Assembly (NCBI RefSeq): GCF_000688335.1 | Contig: NZ_JHZX01000001.1 | Location: forward strand, 744,001-808,000 | Reading direction: 5' to 3' | From: Sediminibacter sp. Hel_I_10 | GTDB taxonomy: Bacteria > Bacteroidota > Bacteroidia > Flavobacteriales > Flavobacteriaceae | Length of the DNA: 64,000 nucleotides | Shown here: piece by piece, positions 10,486-19,644 of the stretch | How positions within the stretch are numbered: position 1 is the stretch's first letter | Layout: the number at the start of each line of letters is the position of its first letter | The notes under the pieces: model-generated | Seen by the model: only the letters and a program-made list of their open reading frames with translations | What the model was told of the DNA's origin: nothing | Database searches by the model: none | Program-made: the position numbers and the translations under genes

Positions 10486-11877
10486 ATGAAAACAATAACT
10501 TCACTCTTATTATTAGTTACTGCTTGCTTTGGCTATGCCCAAAATATTGGTTTAGAGGAATTTGCTACTGGCCTATCAAGTCCCGTTAACATTAAACATG
10601 CTGGAGATGACCGACTGTTTGTTGTTGAGCAAGGGGGACTTATTCAAATAATCAATACCGATGGTACCATTAACACCGCGCCTTTTTTAGATATTGACGC
10701 CAGTGTTAGCAATGCTGGAGGAGAACGAGGTCTATTGGCCATGGCCTTTCATCCAGACTATACCAACAATGGTTTCTTCTACGTAAATTACATTGACAAT
10801 GCTGGAGACACGGTCATCTCAAGATTCACAAGAAATACAGATGATATTGCAGACGTAAATTCTGAACTCGTTCTTTTAAGTATTTCACAGCCTTTTTCAA
10901 ATCATAATGGTGGCGATTTACACTTTGGAGCAGATGGTTACCTTTACATTTCCCTTGGAGACGGCGGGTCTGGTGGAGATCCTGGAAACAGAGCGCAAAC
11001 CTTAACCACTTATTTGGGCAAAATGCTTAGAATTGATGTGGATAATACCAGTAATGGTAATAACTACGCCATACCAGCCGATAATCCTTTTGTTGGAAAC
11101 AGCAACGCTTTAGAAGAAATCTGGGCCTACGGACTTCGAAACCCATTTAAATTTTCTTTTGACAGTGCCAACGGAAACCTTTGGATTGCCGATGTAGGCC
11201 AAAATCAAATCGAAGAGATCAATAGAGTCACATCTACCGCTGGCGGAGAAAATTACGGTTGGAAATGCTTTGAAGGGACTTCAGTGTTCTCCACAGAAAA
11301 TGGATGCGACATCATTACGCAAACACCGCCAGTTGCTGAATACATCCATTCTAATGGTAGATGCTCTATTACGGGTGGTTATGTGTATCGAGGTACAGCA
11401 TTCCCTAACCTTCAAGGCTCCTATTTCTTTGCCGATTTCTGCACCAATGAGATTGGATTTGTTCAAGAACTAATAACTGATACTTTTGAAACTACTTTTT
11501 TCAGCAACCTTTCTATCTCCGGACCATCGGCATTTGGAGAAGACATTAATGGACAATTGTATATCGCAGGGGTGAATGACGGTAACATTTTTAAAATTGT
11601 TGAAACCAATTTGAGCTTAAATGATCAATCCTTTTCAACACTTAAAATATATCCCAATCCATCAAATGCTACAGTGACATTTGATAATCAAAACGGCAAC
11701 TTGAGCCTGGCATCTATTTCAATTTATGACCTTCAAGGAAAATTGGCAATGTCAGTTTCCGAGGTTATAAGTGACAAGAAAACAATTTCCACAACGCAAC
11801 TGAAGAGCGGATTTTACCTCGCTGAGATAGAAGACACCGAAGGTAACAGGCTTATTAAAAAACTCATCATCAACTAG
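10486..11877 (+). CDS. Secreted PQQ-type sugar dehydrogenase-like beta-propeller with T9SS sorting domain
   Basis: 463 residues. A signal peptide (MKTITSLLLLVTACFGYAQ) is followed by a glucose/sorbosone dehydrogenase-type six-bladed propeller with typical segments ERGLLAMAFHPDY, NHNGGDLHFGADGYLYIS, GDGGSGGDPGNRAQ and WAYGLRNPFKFSFD. The last ~80 residues form a type IX secretion sorting domain (LKIYPNPSNATVTF, then KSGFYLAEIED and KKLIIN). The protein should be exported across the outer membrane. Relatives use PQQ to oxidise sugars, but many flavobacterial members have no shown activity. It ends 14 bases before the methylase gene. Confidence 0.87.
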   Translation: MKTITSLLLLVTACFGYAQNIGLEEFATGLSSPVNIKHAGDDRLFVVEQGGLIQIINTDGTINTAPFLDIDASVSNAGGERGLLAMAFHPDYTNNGFFYVNYIDNAGDTVISRFTRNTDDIADVNSELVLLSISQPFSNHNGGDLHFGADGYLYISLGDGGSGGDPGNRAQTLTTYLGKMLRIDVDNTSNGNNYAIPADNPFVGNSNALEEIWAYGLRNPFKFSFDSANGNLWIADVGQNQIEEINRVTSTAGGENYGWKCFEGTSVFSTENGCDIITQTPPVAEYIHSNGRCSITGGYVYRGTAFPNLQGSYFFADFCTNEIGFVQELITDTFETTFFSNLSISGPSAFGEDINGQLYIAGVNDGNIFKIVETNLSLNDQSFSTLKIYPNPSNATVTFDNQNGNLSLASISIYDLQGKLAMSVSEVISDKKTISTTQLKSGFYLAEIEDTEGNRLIKKLIIN

Positions 11878-11891
11878 ACTTTTCTACATTT

Positions 11892-12608
11892 ATGAATTCA
11901 GAATTCGGCAAATTATACCTAATCCCAACGCGATTGGGAGACAATCCTCCATTAGAAGTATTACCCTTATCTGTAAAAAAAACCATCGAACTGGTTAATG
12001 ACTACATTGTAGAAAATGAAAAGACGGCAAGACGTTTTATTAAGCGTATAAGTCCGCAAAAATCGCAATCCTCTTTAAACTTATTGGTACTTAATAAGTA
12101 TACTGAAGTAAATGAGCTCAATCATTTTCTTGATGCATGTAAAGCAGGAAAAGATATGGGATTACTTTCGGAGGCTGGCTGCCCTGGCATAGCCGATCCT
12201 GGGGCAGACATCGTAAAACTTGCTCACGAATATAATGTTAGGGTCATTCCCTTAGTTGGACCATCATCAATTTTATTAGCCCTCATGAGCTCTGGAATGA
12301 ACGGCCAAAGTTTTGCCTTTAATGGTTACATCCCTATTGACAAGTCCGAAAGAAAGGCCACTTTAAAACGTTTCGAGCGTCTATCTTTTGAACAAAATCA
12401 AACGCAACTTTTCATAGAGACGCCTTACAGGAACGACAAAATTCTTGAGGATATCTGTAAGTCATTACATGACCAAACTAGGGTTTGCGTGGCTTGCGAT
12501 ATTACGTTACCTACAGAGTATATCAAAACCCAAACTGTCAAAGAGTGGAAACACACCAAAGTCGATTTACATAAGCGACCCGCTATTTTTGTGATCCATA
12601 AAGATTGA
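11892..12608 (+). CDS. SAM-dependent methyltransferase, RsmI-like
   Basis: 238 residues of the tetrapyrrole methylase/RsmI fold: LYLIPTRLGD at the N-terminus, GLLSEAGCPGIADPGA near 95-110, the VGPSSILLALMSSG loop, and QLFIETPYRNDKILED. RsmI 2'-O-methylates C1402 of 16S rRNA. This version has an unusual N-terminal half and probably belongs to the second, RsmI-related paralogue common in Bacteroidota, so rRNA is the likely but not certain target. It is convergent with purC, 9 bases away. Confidence 0.82.
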   Translation: MNSEFGKLYLIPTRLGDNPPLEVLPLSVKKTIELVNDYIVENEKTARRFIKRISPQKSQSSLNLLVLNKYTEVNELNHFLDACKAGKDMGLLSEAGCPGIADPGADIVKLAHEYNVRVIPLVGPSSILLALMSSGMNGQSFAFNGYIPIDKSERKATLKRFERLSFEQNQTQLFIETPYRNDKILEDICKSLHDQTRVCVACDITLPTEYIKTQTVKEWKHTKVDLHKRPAIFVIHKD

Positions 12609-12617
12609 TTAATATCT

Positions 12618-13574
12618 TTATTTTAGATACTCTAAAACATTAGCTTCTATTCGCTCTTGAATATTAGAAACATCTGCTTTTACAAAGTCTTCACCCATGA
12701 TCTTTTCATAAAGCTCAATGTAACGTTCGCTTACTGTTTGAATATAGTCATCGCTCATTTCGGGTACAGCTTGTCCTTCTAAACCCTGAAAATTATTAGA
12801 AATAAGCCACTGTCTCACAAACTCTTTAGAAAGTTGCTTTTGAGGCTCATCTAAATCTTGACGATCTTGATATCCATCTTTGTAGAAATATCTAGAGGAA
12901 TCTGGTGTATGGATTTCATCAATGAGAACGATTTTACCAGCTTTCGTTTTTCCGAATTCATATTTCGTATCCACTAAAATCAATCCACGCATATCAGCAA
13001 TCTCACTCCCTCTTTGAAAAAGTTTTCTCGTGTAATCTTCTAGAATGAGATAATCTTCTTCGGAAACAATGCCTCTTTTAATAATATCCTCTCGAGAAAT
13101 ATCCTCATCATGATCCCCCATTTCTGCTTTGGTAGCTGGTGTAATAATGGGCTCTGGAAACGAATCATTCTCTTTCAAACCATTAGGCATTTCTACACCA
13201 CAAAGTTCACGTTTACCTGCTTTATATTCTCTAGCAGCATGACCTGACAAATACCCCCTAATAACCATTTCCACTTTAAAAGGTTCGCATAAATGACCCG
13301 CAGCAACATTTGGATCTGGAGTAGCAGTCAACCAATTTGGCACCAAATCTTCAGTAGCTTTCATCATGCTAGTGGCAATCTGGTTGAGTATTTGCCCTTT
13401 AAACGGAATGCCTTTAGGCATGACCACATCAAAGGCACTCAAACGATCTGTAGCGATCATGATCAATTGTTCGTCGTTTATATTATAGACTTCCCTAACT
13501 TTTCCTTTATAAACAGATTTTTGATTAGGGAATGTAAAGTTGGTATCAGTTATGGTGTTATTATGCTTAATCAC
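12618..13574 (-). CDS. purC: Phosphoribosylaminoimidazole-succinocarboxamide synthase PurC
   Basis: PurC joins aspartate to CAIR with ATP to make SAICAR in purine synthesis. The 318-residue protein has the long form typical of Bacteroidota and yeast ADE1. Recognisable parts are [10 protein letters not shown] at the N-terminus, [29 protein letters not shown] and [11 protein letters not shown], followed by [12 protein letters not shown]. It lies 32 bases downstream of phoH on the same strand and may share its transcript. Confidence 0.96.
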   Translation of the reverse strand: MIKHNNTITDTNFTFPNQKSVYKGKVREVYNINDEQLIMIATDRLSAFDVVMPKGIPFKGQILNQIATSMMKATEDLVPNWLTATPDPNVAAGHLCEPFKVEMVIRGYLSGHAAREYKAGKRELCGVEMPNGLKENDSFPEPIITPATKAEMGDHDEDISREDIIKRGIVSEEDYLILEDYTRKLFQRGSEIADMRGLILVDTKYEFGKTKAGKIVLIDEIHTPDSSRYFYKDGYQDRQDLDEPQKQLSKEFVRQWLISNNFQGLEGQAVPEMSDDYIQTVSERYIELYEKIMGEDFVKADVSNIQERIEANVLEYLK

Positions 13575-13606
13575 GAATGTTTCAATTTAAAAGTTATAAG
13601 ATGTTC

Positions 13607-14560
13607 TTAGTCTCTGTTCTCAATGCTCTTATACGCCTCAATCACCTTTTTAACAAGTTTGTGACGAATAACATCTTTATCATCTAGATAGATCATCCCG
13701 ATGCCTTCCACATTTTGAAGTACCAATAAGGCTTCCTTTAAACCAGAAATTGTACGGCGTGGCAAATCTACTTGTCCAGGATCTCCTGTAAGTAAGAATT
13801 TGGCATTTTTACCCATACGCGTCAAGAACATTTTCATTTGGGCGTGCGTCGTATTTTGTCCCTCATCAAGAATAACAAAAGCATTATCTAAGGTTCGACC
13901 ACGCATAAATGCTAAAGGCGCAATTTGAATGGTTCCATTTTCTATAAAACTCGCCAATCGTTCTGCGGGAATCATATCGCGTAAGGCATCATACAATGGC
14001 TGCATGTATGGATCTAATTTTTCCTTAAGATCACCAGGCAAAAACCCTAGATTCTCTCCAGCCTCTACTGCAGGACGTGTTAAAATGATACGCTTGACCT
14101 CTTTATTCTTAAGTGCTCTTACAGCAAGTGCAACCCCAGTATAGGTTTTCCCAGTACCGGCAGGACCTATGGCAAAGACCATATCATTGTTGCGCATACT
14201 TTCTACCAATCGGCGTTGGTTAACCGTTTGCGCTTTGATTATTTTTCCTCCAACACCATGAACTAAAGCTTCACCACTAACATCGGTAGTCTTATAATCT
14301 TCGCTGCTTACGCTAGTCAAGATGCGTTCAATACTATTCTCGTCGAGTTTGTTATACTTGCCAAAATGCGCCATAAGCATGTTCATCCTGAGATCAAATT
14401 CCCCAAGTAAATCTTCATCACCATAAGCTTTGATCTTGTTGCCCCTGGCTACAATTTTTAGTTTTGGAAAATATTTTTTAAGAAGTTCTATGTTGGCATT
14501 CTGCGCCCCAAAAAACTCCTTAGGAGTAATTTCTTCGAGCTCTAGTATTAGTTCATTCAA
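13607..14560 (-). CDS. PhoH family protein (PhoL/YbeZ-type ATPase)
   Basis: 317 residues. It has a KH-like N-terminal region, Walker A GPAGTGKTY (Lys138) and Walker B VILDEGQNTT, followed by TRMGKNAKFLLTGD. PhoH proteins are ATPases of the RecA/SF1 type linked to RNA metabolism and usually work with the YbeY endoribonuclease; ybeY is not in this window. It is the first gene of a pair with purC. The 207 bases upstream hold no gene. Confidence 0.93.
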   Translation of the reverse strand: MNELILELEEITPKEFFGAQNANIELLKKYFPKLKIVARGNKIKAYGDEDLLGEFDLRMNMLMAHFGKYNKLDENSIERILTSVSSEDYKTTDVSGEALVHGVGGKIIKAQTVNQRRLVESMRNNDMVFAIGPAGTGKTYTGVALAVRALKNKEVKRIILTRPAVEAGENLGFLPGDLKEKLDPYMQPLYDALRDMIPAERLASFIENGTIQIAPLAFMRGRTLDNAFVILDEGQNTTHAQMKMFLTRMGKNAKFLLTGDPGQVDLPRRTISGLKEALLVLQNVEGIGMIYLDDKDVIRHKLVKKVIEAYKSIENRD

Positions 14561-14767
14561 AAGCTATGATATTTATAAATTAATGTGTTTTATTTCTTAG
14601 TTTTGTGAAGAGGCAAAGAGTGAATCAATTTGACTTCATCTTACTCAAAAATAGTTGAAATTTTCTATTAAGGCTATTTCCAGATGGTAAAAATTCCATA
14701 TAGTTTTTAACAGAGGTCAAAACGATTTTCGTCTCAAATGCCCACTAATTTATCTTGAATTTCGCCC

Positions 14768-15640
14768 ATGGCAATTATTACATTAACCACAGATTTTGGT
14801 GAGAAAGACCATTTTGTAGCGGCCATAAAAGGGGCGATATACAGTGAGCTACCCGATGTAAATATTGTTGATATCTCTCACCTGGTTTCTCCGTTTAATG
14901 TTCCCGAAGCAGCTTACATCATACAGAATGCTTATAACAGTTTTCCAAAGGGAACCATACATGTTATTGGTATTGATTCTGAACTCAATCCAGAAAACAA
15001 ACACATTGCCGTTAAACTAGACGACCACTATTTTATCTGCGCAAATAATGGCATTATGAGCATGATATGTGCTGAAATTGCGCCAGAAAAAATTGTAGAA
15101 ATTAATATTCATGACCGGGTAGCCACAAGCTTTCCTGTTTTGGATGTTTTTGTTAACGTCGCATGCCACATCGCTAGAGGAGGCACTTTAGAAGTCATAG
15201 GTAAACTCATAGAGACTATTAAACCTATTAAAAATCTTATTCCTTTTGTAAATGATGATAAAACTCAAATTATTGGTAGCGTCATCTATATAGATAACTA
15301 CGGAAATGTGATTACCAATATTAAACGTAACTTTTTTGAAACCGTACAAAGAACACGAAAATTTGAAATTTCGGCGAGGCATTACAAGTTCAAAACCGTT
15401 TTTGAAAAGTATAGCGATGTGGTCAACTTTGAGATTCCTGCAGAAAAACGGTACGATGAAGGCAAACGCTTGGTGGTATTTAATTCTTCTGGATACTTGG
15501 AGATTGCCGTTTATAAAAGTGATCTTGGTTCTGTGGGGAGTGCTTCTAGCCTACTCGGTCTAAAATTAAGGGATACCGTAACCGTAAATTTTATTGCCGC
15601 AAGAGTAAAACCTCAAGGCAAGGAGTTGCTTGAACGTTAG
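14768..15640 (+). CDS. S-adenosylmethionine hydrolase / SAM hydroxide adenosyltransferase (DUF62)
   Basis: 290 residues. The DUF62 signature is complete: TLTTDFGEKDHFVAAIKGAI at the N-terminus, IVDISHLVSPFNVPEAAY, HYFICANNGIMS, and the C-terminal VIYIDNYGNVITNI. The family uses water to cleave SAM to adenosine and methionine and is related to fluorinase and chlorinase. Its job in the cell is not known. It is monocistronic and ends at a bidirectional terminator shared with the convergent DUF2911 gene. Confidence 0.92.
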   Translation: MAIITLTTDFGEKDHFVAAIKGAIYSELPDVNIVDISHLVSPFNVPEAAYIIQNAYNSFPKGTIHVIGIDSELNPENKHIAVKLDDHYFICANNGIMSMICAEIAPEKIVEINIHDRVATSFPVLDVFVNVACHIARGGTLEVIGKLIETIKPIKNLIPFVNDDKTQIIGSVIYIDNYGNVITNIKRNFFETVQRTRKFEISARHYKFKTVFEKYSDVVNFEIPAEKRYDEGKRLVVFNSSGYLEIAVYKSDLGSVGSASSLLGLKLRDTVTVNFIAARVKPQGKELLER

Positions 15641-15695
15641 CGAATATCCACCTAACAAAGATTTTTCAAACCTTTATAAAACCGTTATTAACAAA

Positions 15696-15728
15696 AAAAG
15701 ACCCTTTGAGCGTATCAAAAGGTCTTTT
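15696..15728. terminator. Bidirectional intrinsic terminator
   Basis: AAAAGACC (15696-15703) and GGTCTTTT (15721-15728) form the base of a hairpin that continues with TTTGA/TCAAA near the loop. It has A-rich and T-rich flanks on both sides and lies between two convergent genes, so it can serve both strands. Confidence 0.85.
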
Positions 15729-15748
15729 CTATAGTGTTTAAAAGTGGA

Positions 15749-16594
15749 TTACATTGCGTCCCACTCTTTTAAAGAATCTTCATTCATCTTTACATAATCA
15801 GCATTCTTTGCTTCTTTTGCACCCGCTAAAGATTTCTTAGCAGTTTCAATAGCCTTCTTCTTATCACCAGCTTTAGCGTAGATCAAAGATTGTTGACGTA
15901 ATTGGTAAAAACGTGGTTCTTTAGTCATTTCCATCGCTTTCTCCATCCACATTTTAGCCTTTTCAATATCTTTTCCTTCTTGAGAATAGTAAACGGCAGA
16001 AGCATAATAGTCACCAGCAGTTGGGCCACCCATTGCTCTTTCTATAGCTGTTGAAACTTTAGCATCTGTAGGTACCTCAAATTTCACAGGAACGTAAGCG
16101 TCTGCCCACATAATTCCTAAAACAGCAGAATTGCTCGTTAAATCATCAAAACCAAGAGATAACGTTTCAATTTTCATTGGTAAAGGATACACTTCAGATG
16201 TTACTTTAGCGGCAACTTTACTGTCATCCCAATTTTCAGGTAAGCCCCAGTTTGAAGCATCCGAATAAAAGATCACTTCCCAAGATTGTTTTCCTGGTGT
16301 TGCATAAACCGCGTAGGTTCCAGCTTTTACAGTTTCACCACCAATCATGACATCATCACTAAAGGTAATTTTTGTATTGGCATTTGCTCCAAGTCTCCAC
16401 ATTTTATCAAAAGGCACTAAATCACCAAAAATATCACGTCCTCTCATGTTTGGTCTAGAATACTCTAGGGTGACATCAGTAAGACCAACCTTTTGTTCAA
16501 TTTTTGTAAATGGACTTGGTTGCGGTGTTTCAATTTGTGCACTCATACCAAAAGTCATTGCCATGGCTGCAAAAGCAAGTATTAATTTTTTCAT
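15749..16594 (-). CDS. Secreted DUF2911 protein with TPR-like C-terminus
   Basis: 281 residues with a signal peptide ending near MSAQ (residues 1-20). The DUF2911 domain occupies residues 30-170 (VTLEYSRPNMRGRDIFG, RLGANANTKITFSDD, GTYAVYATPGKQSW). The last 90 residues form helical repeats resembling TPRs (AKMWMEKAMEM, KKAIETAKKSL). DUF2911 proteins are common in Bacteroidota and have no proven function. Probably periplasmic or surface located, monocistronic, and divergent from the arsenic operon. Confidence 0.88.
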   Translation of the reverse strand: MKKLILAFAAMAMTFGMSAQIETPQPSPFTKIEQKVGLTDVTLEYSRPNMRGRDIFGDLVPFDKMWRLGANANTKITFSDDVMIGGETVKAGTYAVYATPGKQSWEVIFYSDASNWGLPENWDDSKVAAKVTSEVYPLPMKIETLSLGFDDLTSNSAVLGIMWADAYVPVKFEVPTDAKVSTAIERAMGGPTAGDYYASAVYYSQEGKDIEKAKMWMEKAMEMTKEPRFYQLRQQSLIYAKAGDKKKAIETAKKSLAGAKEAKNADYVKMNEDSLKEWDAM

Positions 16595-16699
16595 TGTTTT
16601 ATATTTAGTTTTTGATTCCTGTAAAATTACAACTTAGCCACGCCTTGGTTGTTAACAAAACCTTAAATAAATAGAATATAGGCATCGATTGCTCATTTA

Positions 16700-16715
16700 A
16701 TCGTAATATTGCAAT
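16700..16715. promoter_or_regulatory. Candidate ArsR operator overlapping the promoter
   Basis: ATCGTAAT followed directly by ATTGCAAT is an imperfect palindrome with 6 of 8 paired positions. It overlaps TAATATTG (16704-16711), one base off the TAnnTTTG promoter element, and lies 16 bases before the arsR ATG. That position fits autorepression by ArsR. Confidence 0.5.
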
Positions 16716-16731
16716 AAACAAATATACCGCT

Positions 16732-17064
16732 ATGGGATTGATCAAAACAGAAATATTTTCAACAGAACAAAATGAGATCGCACGTCTGTTTAAAGCACTA
16801 GCTCACCCCGCCCGTATTGCTATTTTAGAGCATCTATTTAAATCTAAAACCTGTATCTGTGGTGATCTCGTTGAAGAAATAGGCTTAGCACAACCAACGA
16901 TTTCTCAACATTTAAAAGAGCTCAAAACGCTCGGAATTATAAAAGGGACCATAAACGGTACTAGTGTTTGCTATTGCATCAATCAAGAGCAATGGCAAAA
17001 CATCAAAAACATAGCTCATACTTTTTTTGACAAGCACGCTTTAATGGAAAGTAACTGTTGCTGA
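16732..17064 (+). CDS. arsR: ArsR/SmtB family metalloregulator
   Basis: A 110-residue winged-helix repressor. The DNA-binding region is GLAQPTISQHLKELKTLGII (about 63-82). A Cys-X-Cys pair, CICGDLV, precedes the recognition helix where ArsR-type sensors bind As(III), and a further CC pair ends the protein. By family rule it represses the operon until As(III) or Sb(III) releases it. It is the first of four plus-strand genes that read as an arsenic operon. Confidence 0.9.
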   Translation: MGLIKTEIFSTEQNEIARLFKALAHPARIAILEHLFKSKTCICGDLVEEIGLAQPTISQHLKELKTLGIIKGTINGTSVCYCINQEQWQNIKNIAHTFFDKHALMESNCC

Positions 17065-17103
17065 AAATTAGATTACATAAAAATCATTTTAAAACATATA
17101 ACC

Positions 17104-17568
17104 ATGACACTTTTAGAACTAAAAAAACAAGCCTTAACATTAGATCATCCCATGACTTTTGTTTTACCCAATGGAGAAACCGTTCCGGCACATTTTCATC
17201 TTACCGAAATTGGAAAGATTTCGAAACATTTTATTGACTGTGGCGGCGTATTACGTAGAGAAAAAAGAGCAAACCTTCAACTTTGGAGCGCCAATGATTT
17301 TGACCATAGATTACAGCCTGAAAAATTAGTTACAATTATAGAGATGGCCGAAAAAACCTTACATCTTGGTGATCTTGACGTAGAAGTGACTTACCAAGGA
17401 GTATCTACCATAGAAACCTATGGACTAGAAGTTACCAAAAATGGCTTTCAATTACTTTCGCTAACAACAAATTGTCTTGCAGCAGATGCTTGCGGTATCT
17501 CTCCAGAGCAACTACCTCAACGTGAATCTCAGAAAGCAAAATGTGATCCTGCCTCCAACTGTTGTTAA
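17104..17568 (+). CDS. Cys-rich DUF6428-like protein of the arsenic operon
   Basis: 154 residues, no signal peptide and no membrane helix. The body (residues 1-125) is an alpha/beta domain with HFHLTEIGKISKHFIDCGGV, which I associate with DUF6428. The last 35 residues carry most of the cysteines (CLAADACG, KCDP, SNCC), a pattern suited to thiol binding of As(III) or Sb(III). It lies between arsR and the reductase gene with 39- and 20-base gaps. Possible roles are arsenite chaperone or buffer; no activity is known to me. Confidence 0.75.
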   Translation: MTLLELKKQALTLDHPMTFVLPNGETVPAHFHLTEIGKISKHFIDCGGVLRREKRANLQLWSANDFDHRLQPEKLVTIIEMAEKTLHLGDLDVEVTYQGVSTIETYGLEVTKNGFQLLSLTTNCLAADACGISPEQLPQRESQKAKCDPASNCC

Positions 17569-17588
17569 ATCGTTTCAATGCCTATAAT

Positions 17589-18227
17589 ATGATTACCGAT
17601 CAAAACTATATTTCTGAAACTTTAAAAACATTTTTAAGTCTTAGAACGGAAGCGGCCATTACAAACGCGAGAAAAGCGGAACTACAGATTTTAGTTGATT
17701 ATGTTTCGACTACATCTAAAAGCAAGAATCCTATTTTATTAAATTTTATTTGCACCCATAATTCTAGACGCAGTCATCTGTCTCAAGTTTGGGCTCAGGT
17801 CATGGCATTTGCTTTTGAAATAGATCACGTTACTTGCTATTCTGGCGGTACTGAAATGACCGCCGTATTTCCTATGGTCATAAAGACACTAGAAAAGTGC
17901 GGTTTAGCAATATCTCCTTTATCTGCTGGTGATAATTCCGTTTATAGCATAAAATATGCAGCGAACCAGCATCCGATTATCGGGTTTTCTAAACGATACG
18001 ATGCGCCGTTTAATCCACAATCTCAGTTTGCGGCCATCATGACCTGCGGACATGCAGATGTAAACTGCCCTATCGTTTCTGGTGCCAACAAAAGAATCCC
18101 GATAACCTATCAAGATCCAAAAGCTTTTGATAACTTGCCTATACAATCTCAAAAGTATATGGAATGCTCAGAGTTAATCGCCAATGAAATGTATTACATT
18201 TTTAAAACCGTAAAACAGTCCTTATGA
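17589..18227 (+). CDS. arsC: Arsenate reductase-like protein-tyrosine-phosphatase
   Basis: 212 residues from ATG 17589; a longer TTG-initiated frame from 17562 would overlap the previous gene and is less likely. The P-loop is CTHNSRRS (Cys55 to Arg61, CX5R). A second region, MTCGHADVNCPIV near residues 154-166, supplies two more cysteines in the position of the redox cysteines of thioredoxin-coupled ArsC (S. aureus type). It should reduce As(V) to As(III). It is longer than classic ArsC (~130 residues) by an N-terminal helical extension. It overlaps the aquaporin gene by ATGA. Confidence 0.82.
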   Translation: MITDQNYISETLKTFLSLRTEAAITNARKAELQILVDYVSTTSKSKNPILLNFICTHNSRRSHLSQVWAQVMAFAFEIDHVTCYSGGTEMTAVFPMVIKTLEKCGLAISPLSAGDNSVYSIKYAANQHPIIGFSKRYDAPFNPQSQFAAIMTCGHADVNCPIVSGANKRIPITYQDPKAFDNLPIQSQKYMECSELIANEMYYIFKTVKQSL

Positions 18228-18874
18228 AACGCTACATAGGAGAAGCCATTGGTACCTTTGCCATGATTTTCTGTGGCTGCGGCGCCATGACGGTTAACGA
18301 AGTCACCAATGGCGCTATTACTCATGTTGGCGTGGCCATCACTTGGGGGTTGATAGTAATGAGCATGATCTATGCTTTCGGTGAAATCTCCGGAGCGCAT
18401 TTTAATCCAGCTGTCACAATTGGTTTTGCTTATGCTAAAAAATTTCCATGGAAAGAGGTTCCCAAATACATTGTCGCTCAGGCTATTGGTGCTATTTTAG
18501 CTTGTTTGCTCTTATGGTTCCTATTTCCACAGAGTGAAACTTTAGGCGCCACGATACCGGCAGAAGGTTTTGCCCCGTATCGCGCATTCGTACTAGAGCT
18601 GATATTAACCTTTTTCTTGATGGTAACCATTATCAATGTATCTACAGGAAGTAAAGAAATTGGAACCATGGCAGCCATTGCTGTGGGTGGCCTTATCTTG
18701 TTAGAAGCCATGTTTGCAGGGCCTATGACCAAGGCCTCTATGAACCCCATAAGATCCTTAGCTCCGGCCTTGGTCTCTGGAAATCTTCAGCATTTATGGC
18801 TATATATTACGGCACCTTTTATAGGCGCTTTTTTAGCTGTGGCAAGTTTCAAGCTCATGAGACCGAATCACTAA
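18224..18874 (+). CDS. MIP/aquaporin family channel, probable As(III) exit channel
   Basis: 216 residues, six membrane helices. The first NPA box is intact (HFNPAV, Asn61). The second is NPI (SMNPIRS, Asn174-Ile176) with the selectivity-filter Arg177 kept. The gene overlaps arsC by 4 bases and no ArsB or Acr3 pump gene is near. In Sinorhizobium meliloti an aquaglyceroporin (AqpS) replaces the pump and lets As(III) leave the cell; the same arrangement is inferred here. A general water or glycerol channel is the alternative. Confidence 0.85.
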   Translation: MKRYIGEAIGTFAMIFCGCGAMTVNEVTNGAITHVGVAITWGLIVMSMIYAFGEISGAHFNPAVTIGFAYAKKFPWKEVPKYIVAQAIGAILACLLLWFLFPQSETLGATIPAEGFAPYRAFVLELILTFFLMVTIINVSTGSKEIGTMAAIAVGGLILLEAMFAGPMTKASMNPIRSLAPALVSGNLQHLWLYITAPFIGAFLAVASFKLMRPNH

Positions 18875-18979
18875 TTTCATCTCATATTGATGAAAACACA
18901 AGTTTCGGTGTTAATTTTTGTTTAACATTAATTATTTATCCTTAAACATTTCTTATATTTACTCCTCATTCAACGAAGT

Positions 18980-19636
18980 ATGGCTAAAAAGAAAACAATC
19001 TCGACTAACGACATCATCTCCTTTTACATGGATTATGTTCTCGAACATAACAAGCAACCCAAAACAGTTTACGCTTTTGCAAAAGCAAATAATTTTGAAG
19101 AGTCGAAATTTTACGAGCATTTTGGATCCTTTCAAGCGGTTGAAGAGCATGTTTTCAAAGCATTCTTTGAGAACAGCATTAATGCTTTAGAAAAAAACGA
19201 AGATTATCTCAATTTTGATCCTAGAAATAAATTACTAAGTTTCTACTTTACATTTTTTGAGAATTTAACGGCCAATAGAAGTTATGTGGTGTACGCTTTG
19301 AATGATCAAAAAGATAACATGAAACGTTTAAAGGTACTCTCTAAATTAAAGCATGCCTTTACACATTATATTGAGCATCTTGGGATCGATCTTATCGATA
19401 TTAAACAAGAACAATTGGATAAAATTCAAATGCGAGGCCTAAAAGAGACCGCGTGGTTGCAACTATTATTGACCATGAAATTTTGGATGGATGATACTTC
19501 TGCCAGTTTTGAAAAAACAGATATCTACATAGAAAAATCGGTGAATACTAGTTTTGATGTGCTAGATGTTGCCCCTGTACGGAGCTTGATTGACTTTGGA
19601 AAATTCATTTTCAAGGAAAGAGTTCAAACGAAATAA
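18980..19636 (+). CDS. TetR family transcriptional regulator
   Basis: 218 residues with an N-terminal TetR-type helix-turn-helix: KTVYAFAKANNFEESKFYEHF (about 32-52) followed by a helical ligand domain containing aromatic residues and GLKETAWLQLLL. It is the first gene of the long plus-strand photobiology group and lies 8 bases before the ABC1 kinase gene. By position it is the best candidate regulator of that group. The ligand is unknown. Confidence 0.82.
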   Translation: MAKKKTISTNDIISFYMDYVLEHNKQPKTVYAFAKANNFEESKFYEHFGSFQAVEEHVFKAFFENSINALEKNEDYLNFDPRNKLLSFYFTFFENLTANRSYVVYALNDQKDNMKRLKVLSKLKHAFTHYIEHLGIDLIDIKQEQLDKIQMRGLKETAWLQLLLTMKFWMDDTSASFEKTDIYIEKSVNTSFDVLDVAPVRSLIDFGKFIFKERVQTK

Positions 19637-19644
19637 AGCCTTGA

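Noticed and set aside
17562-17588. Earlier TTG start for the arsenate reductase
   Set aside because: It would overlap the previous gene and adds residues unlike the family; ATG 17589 is better placed.
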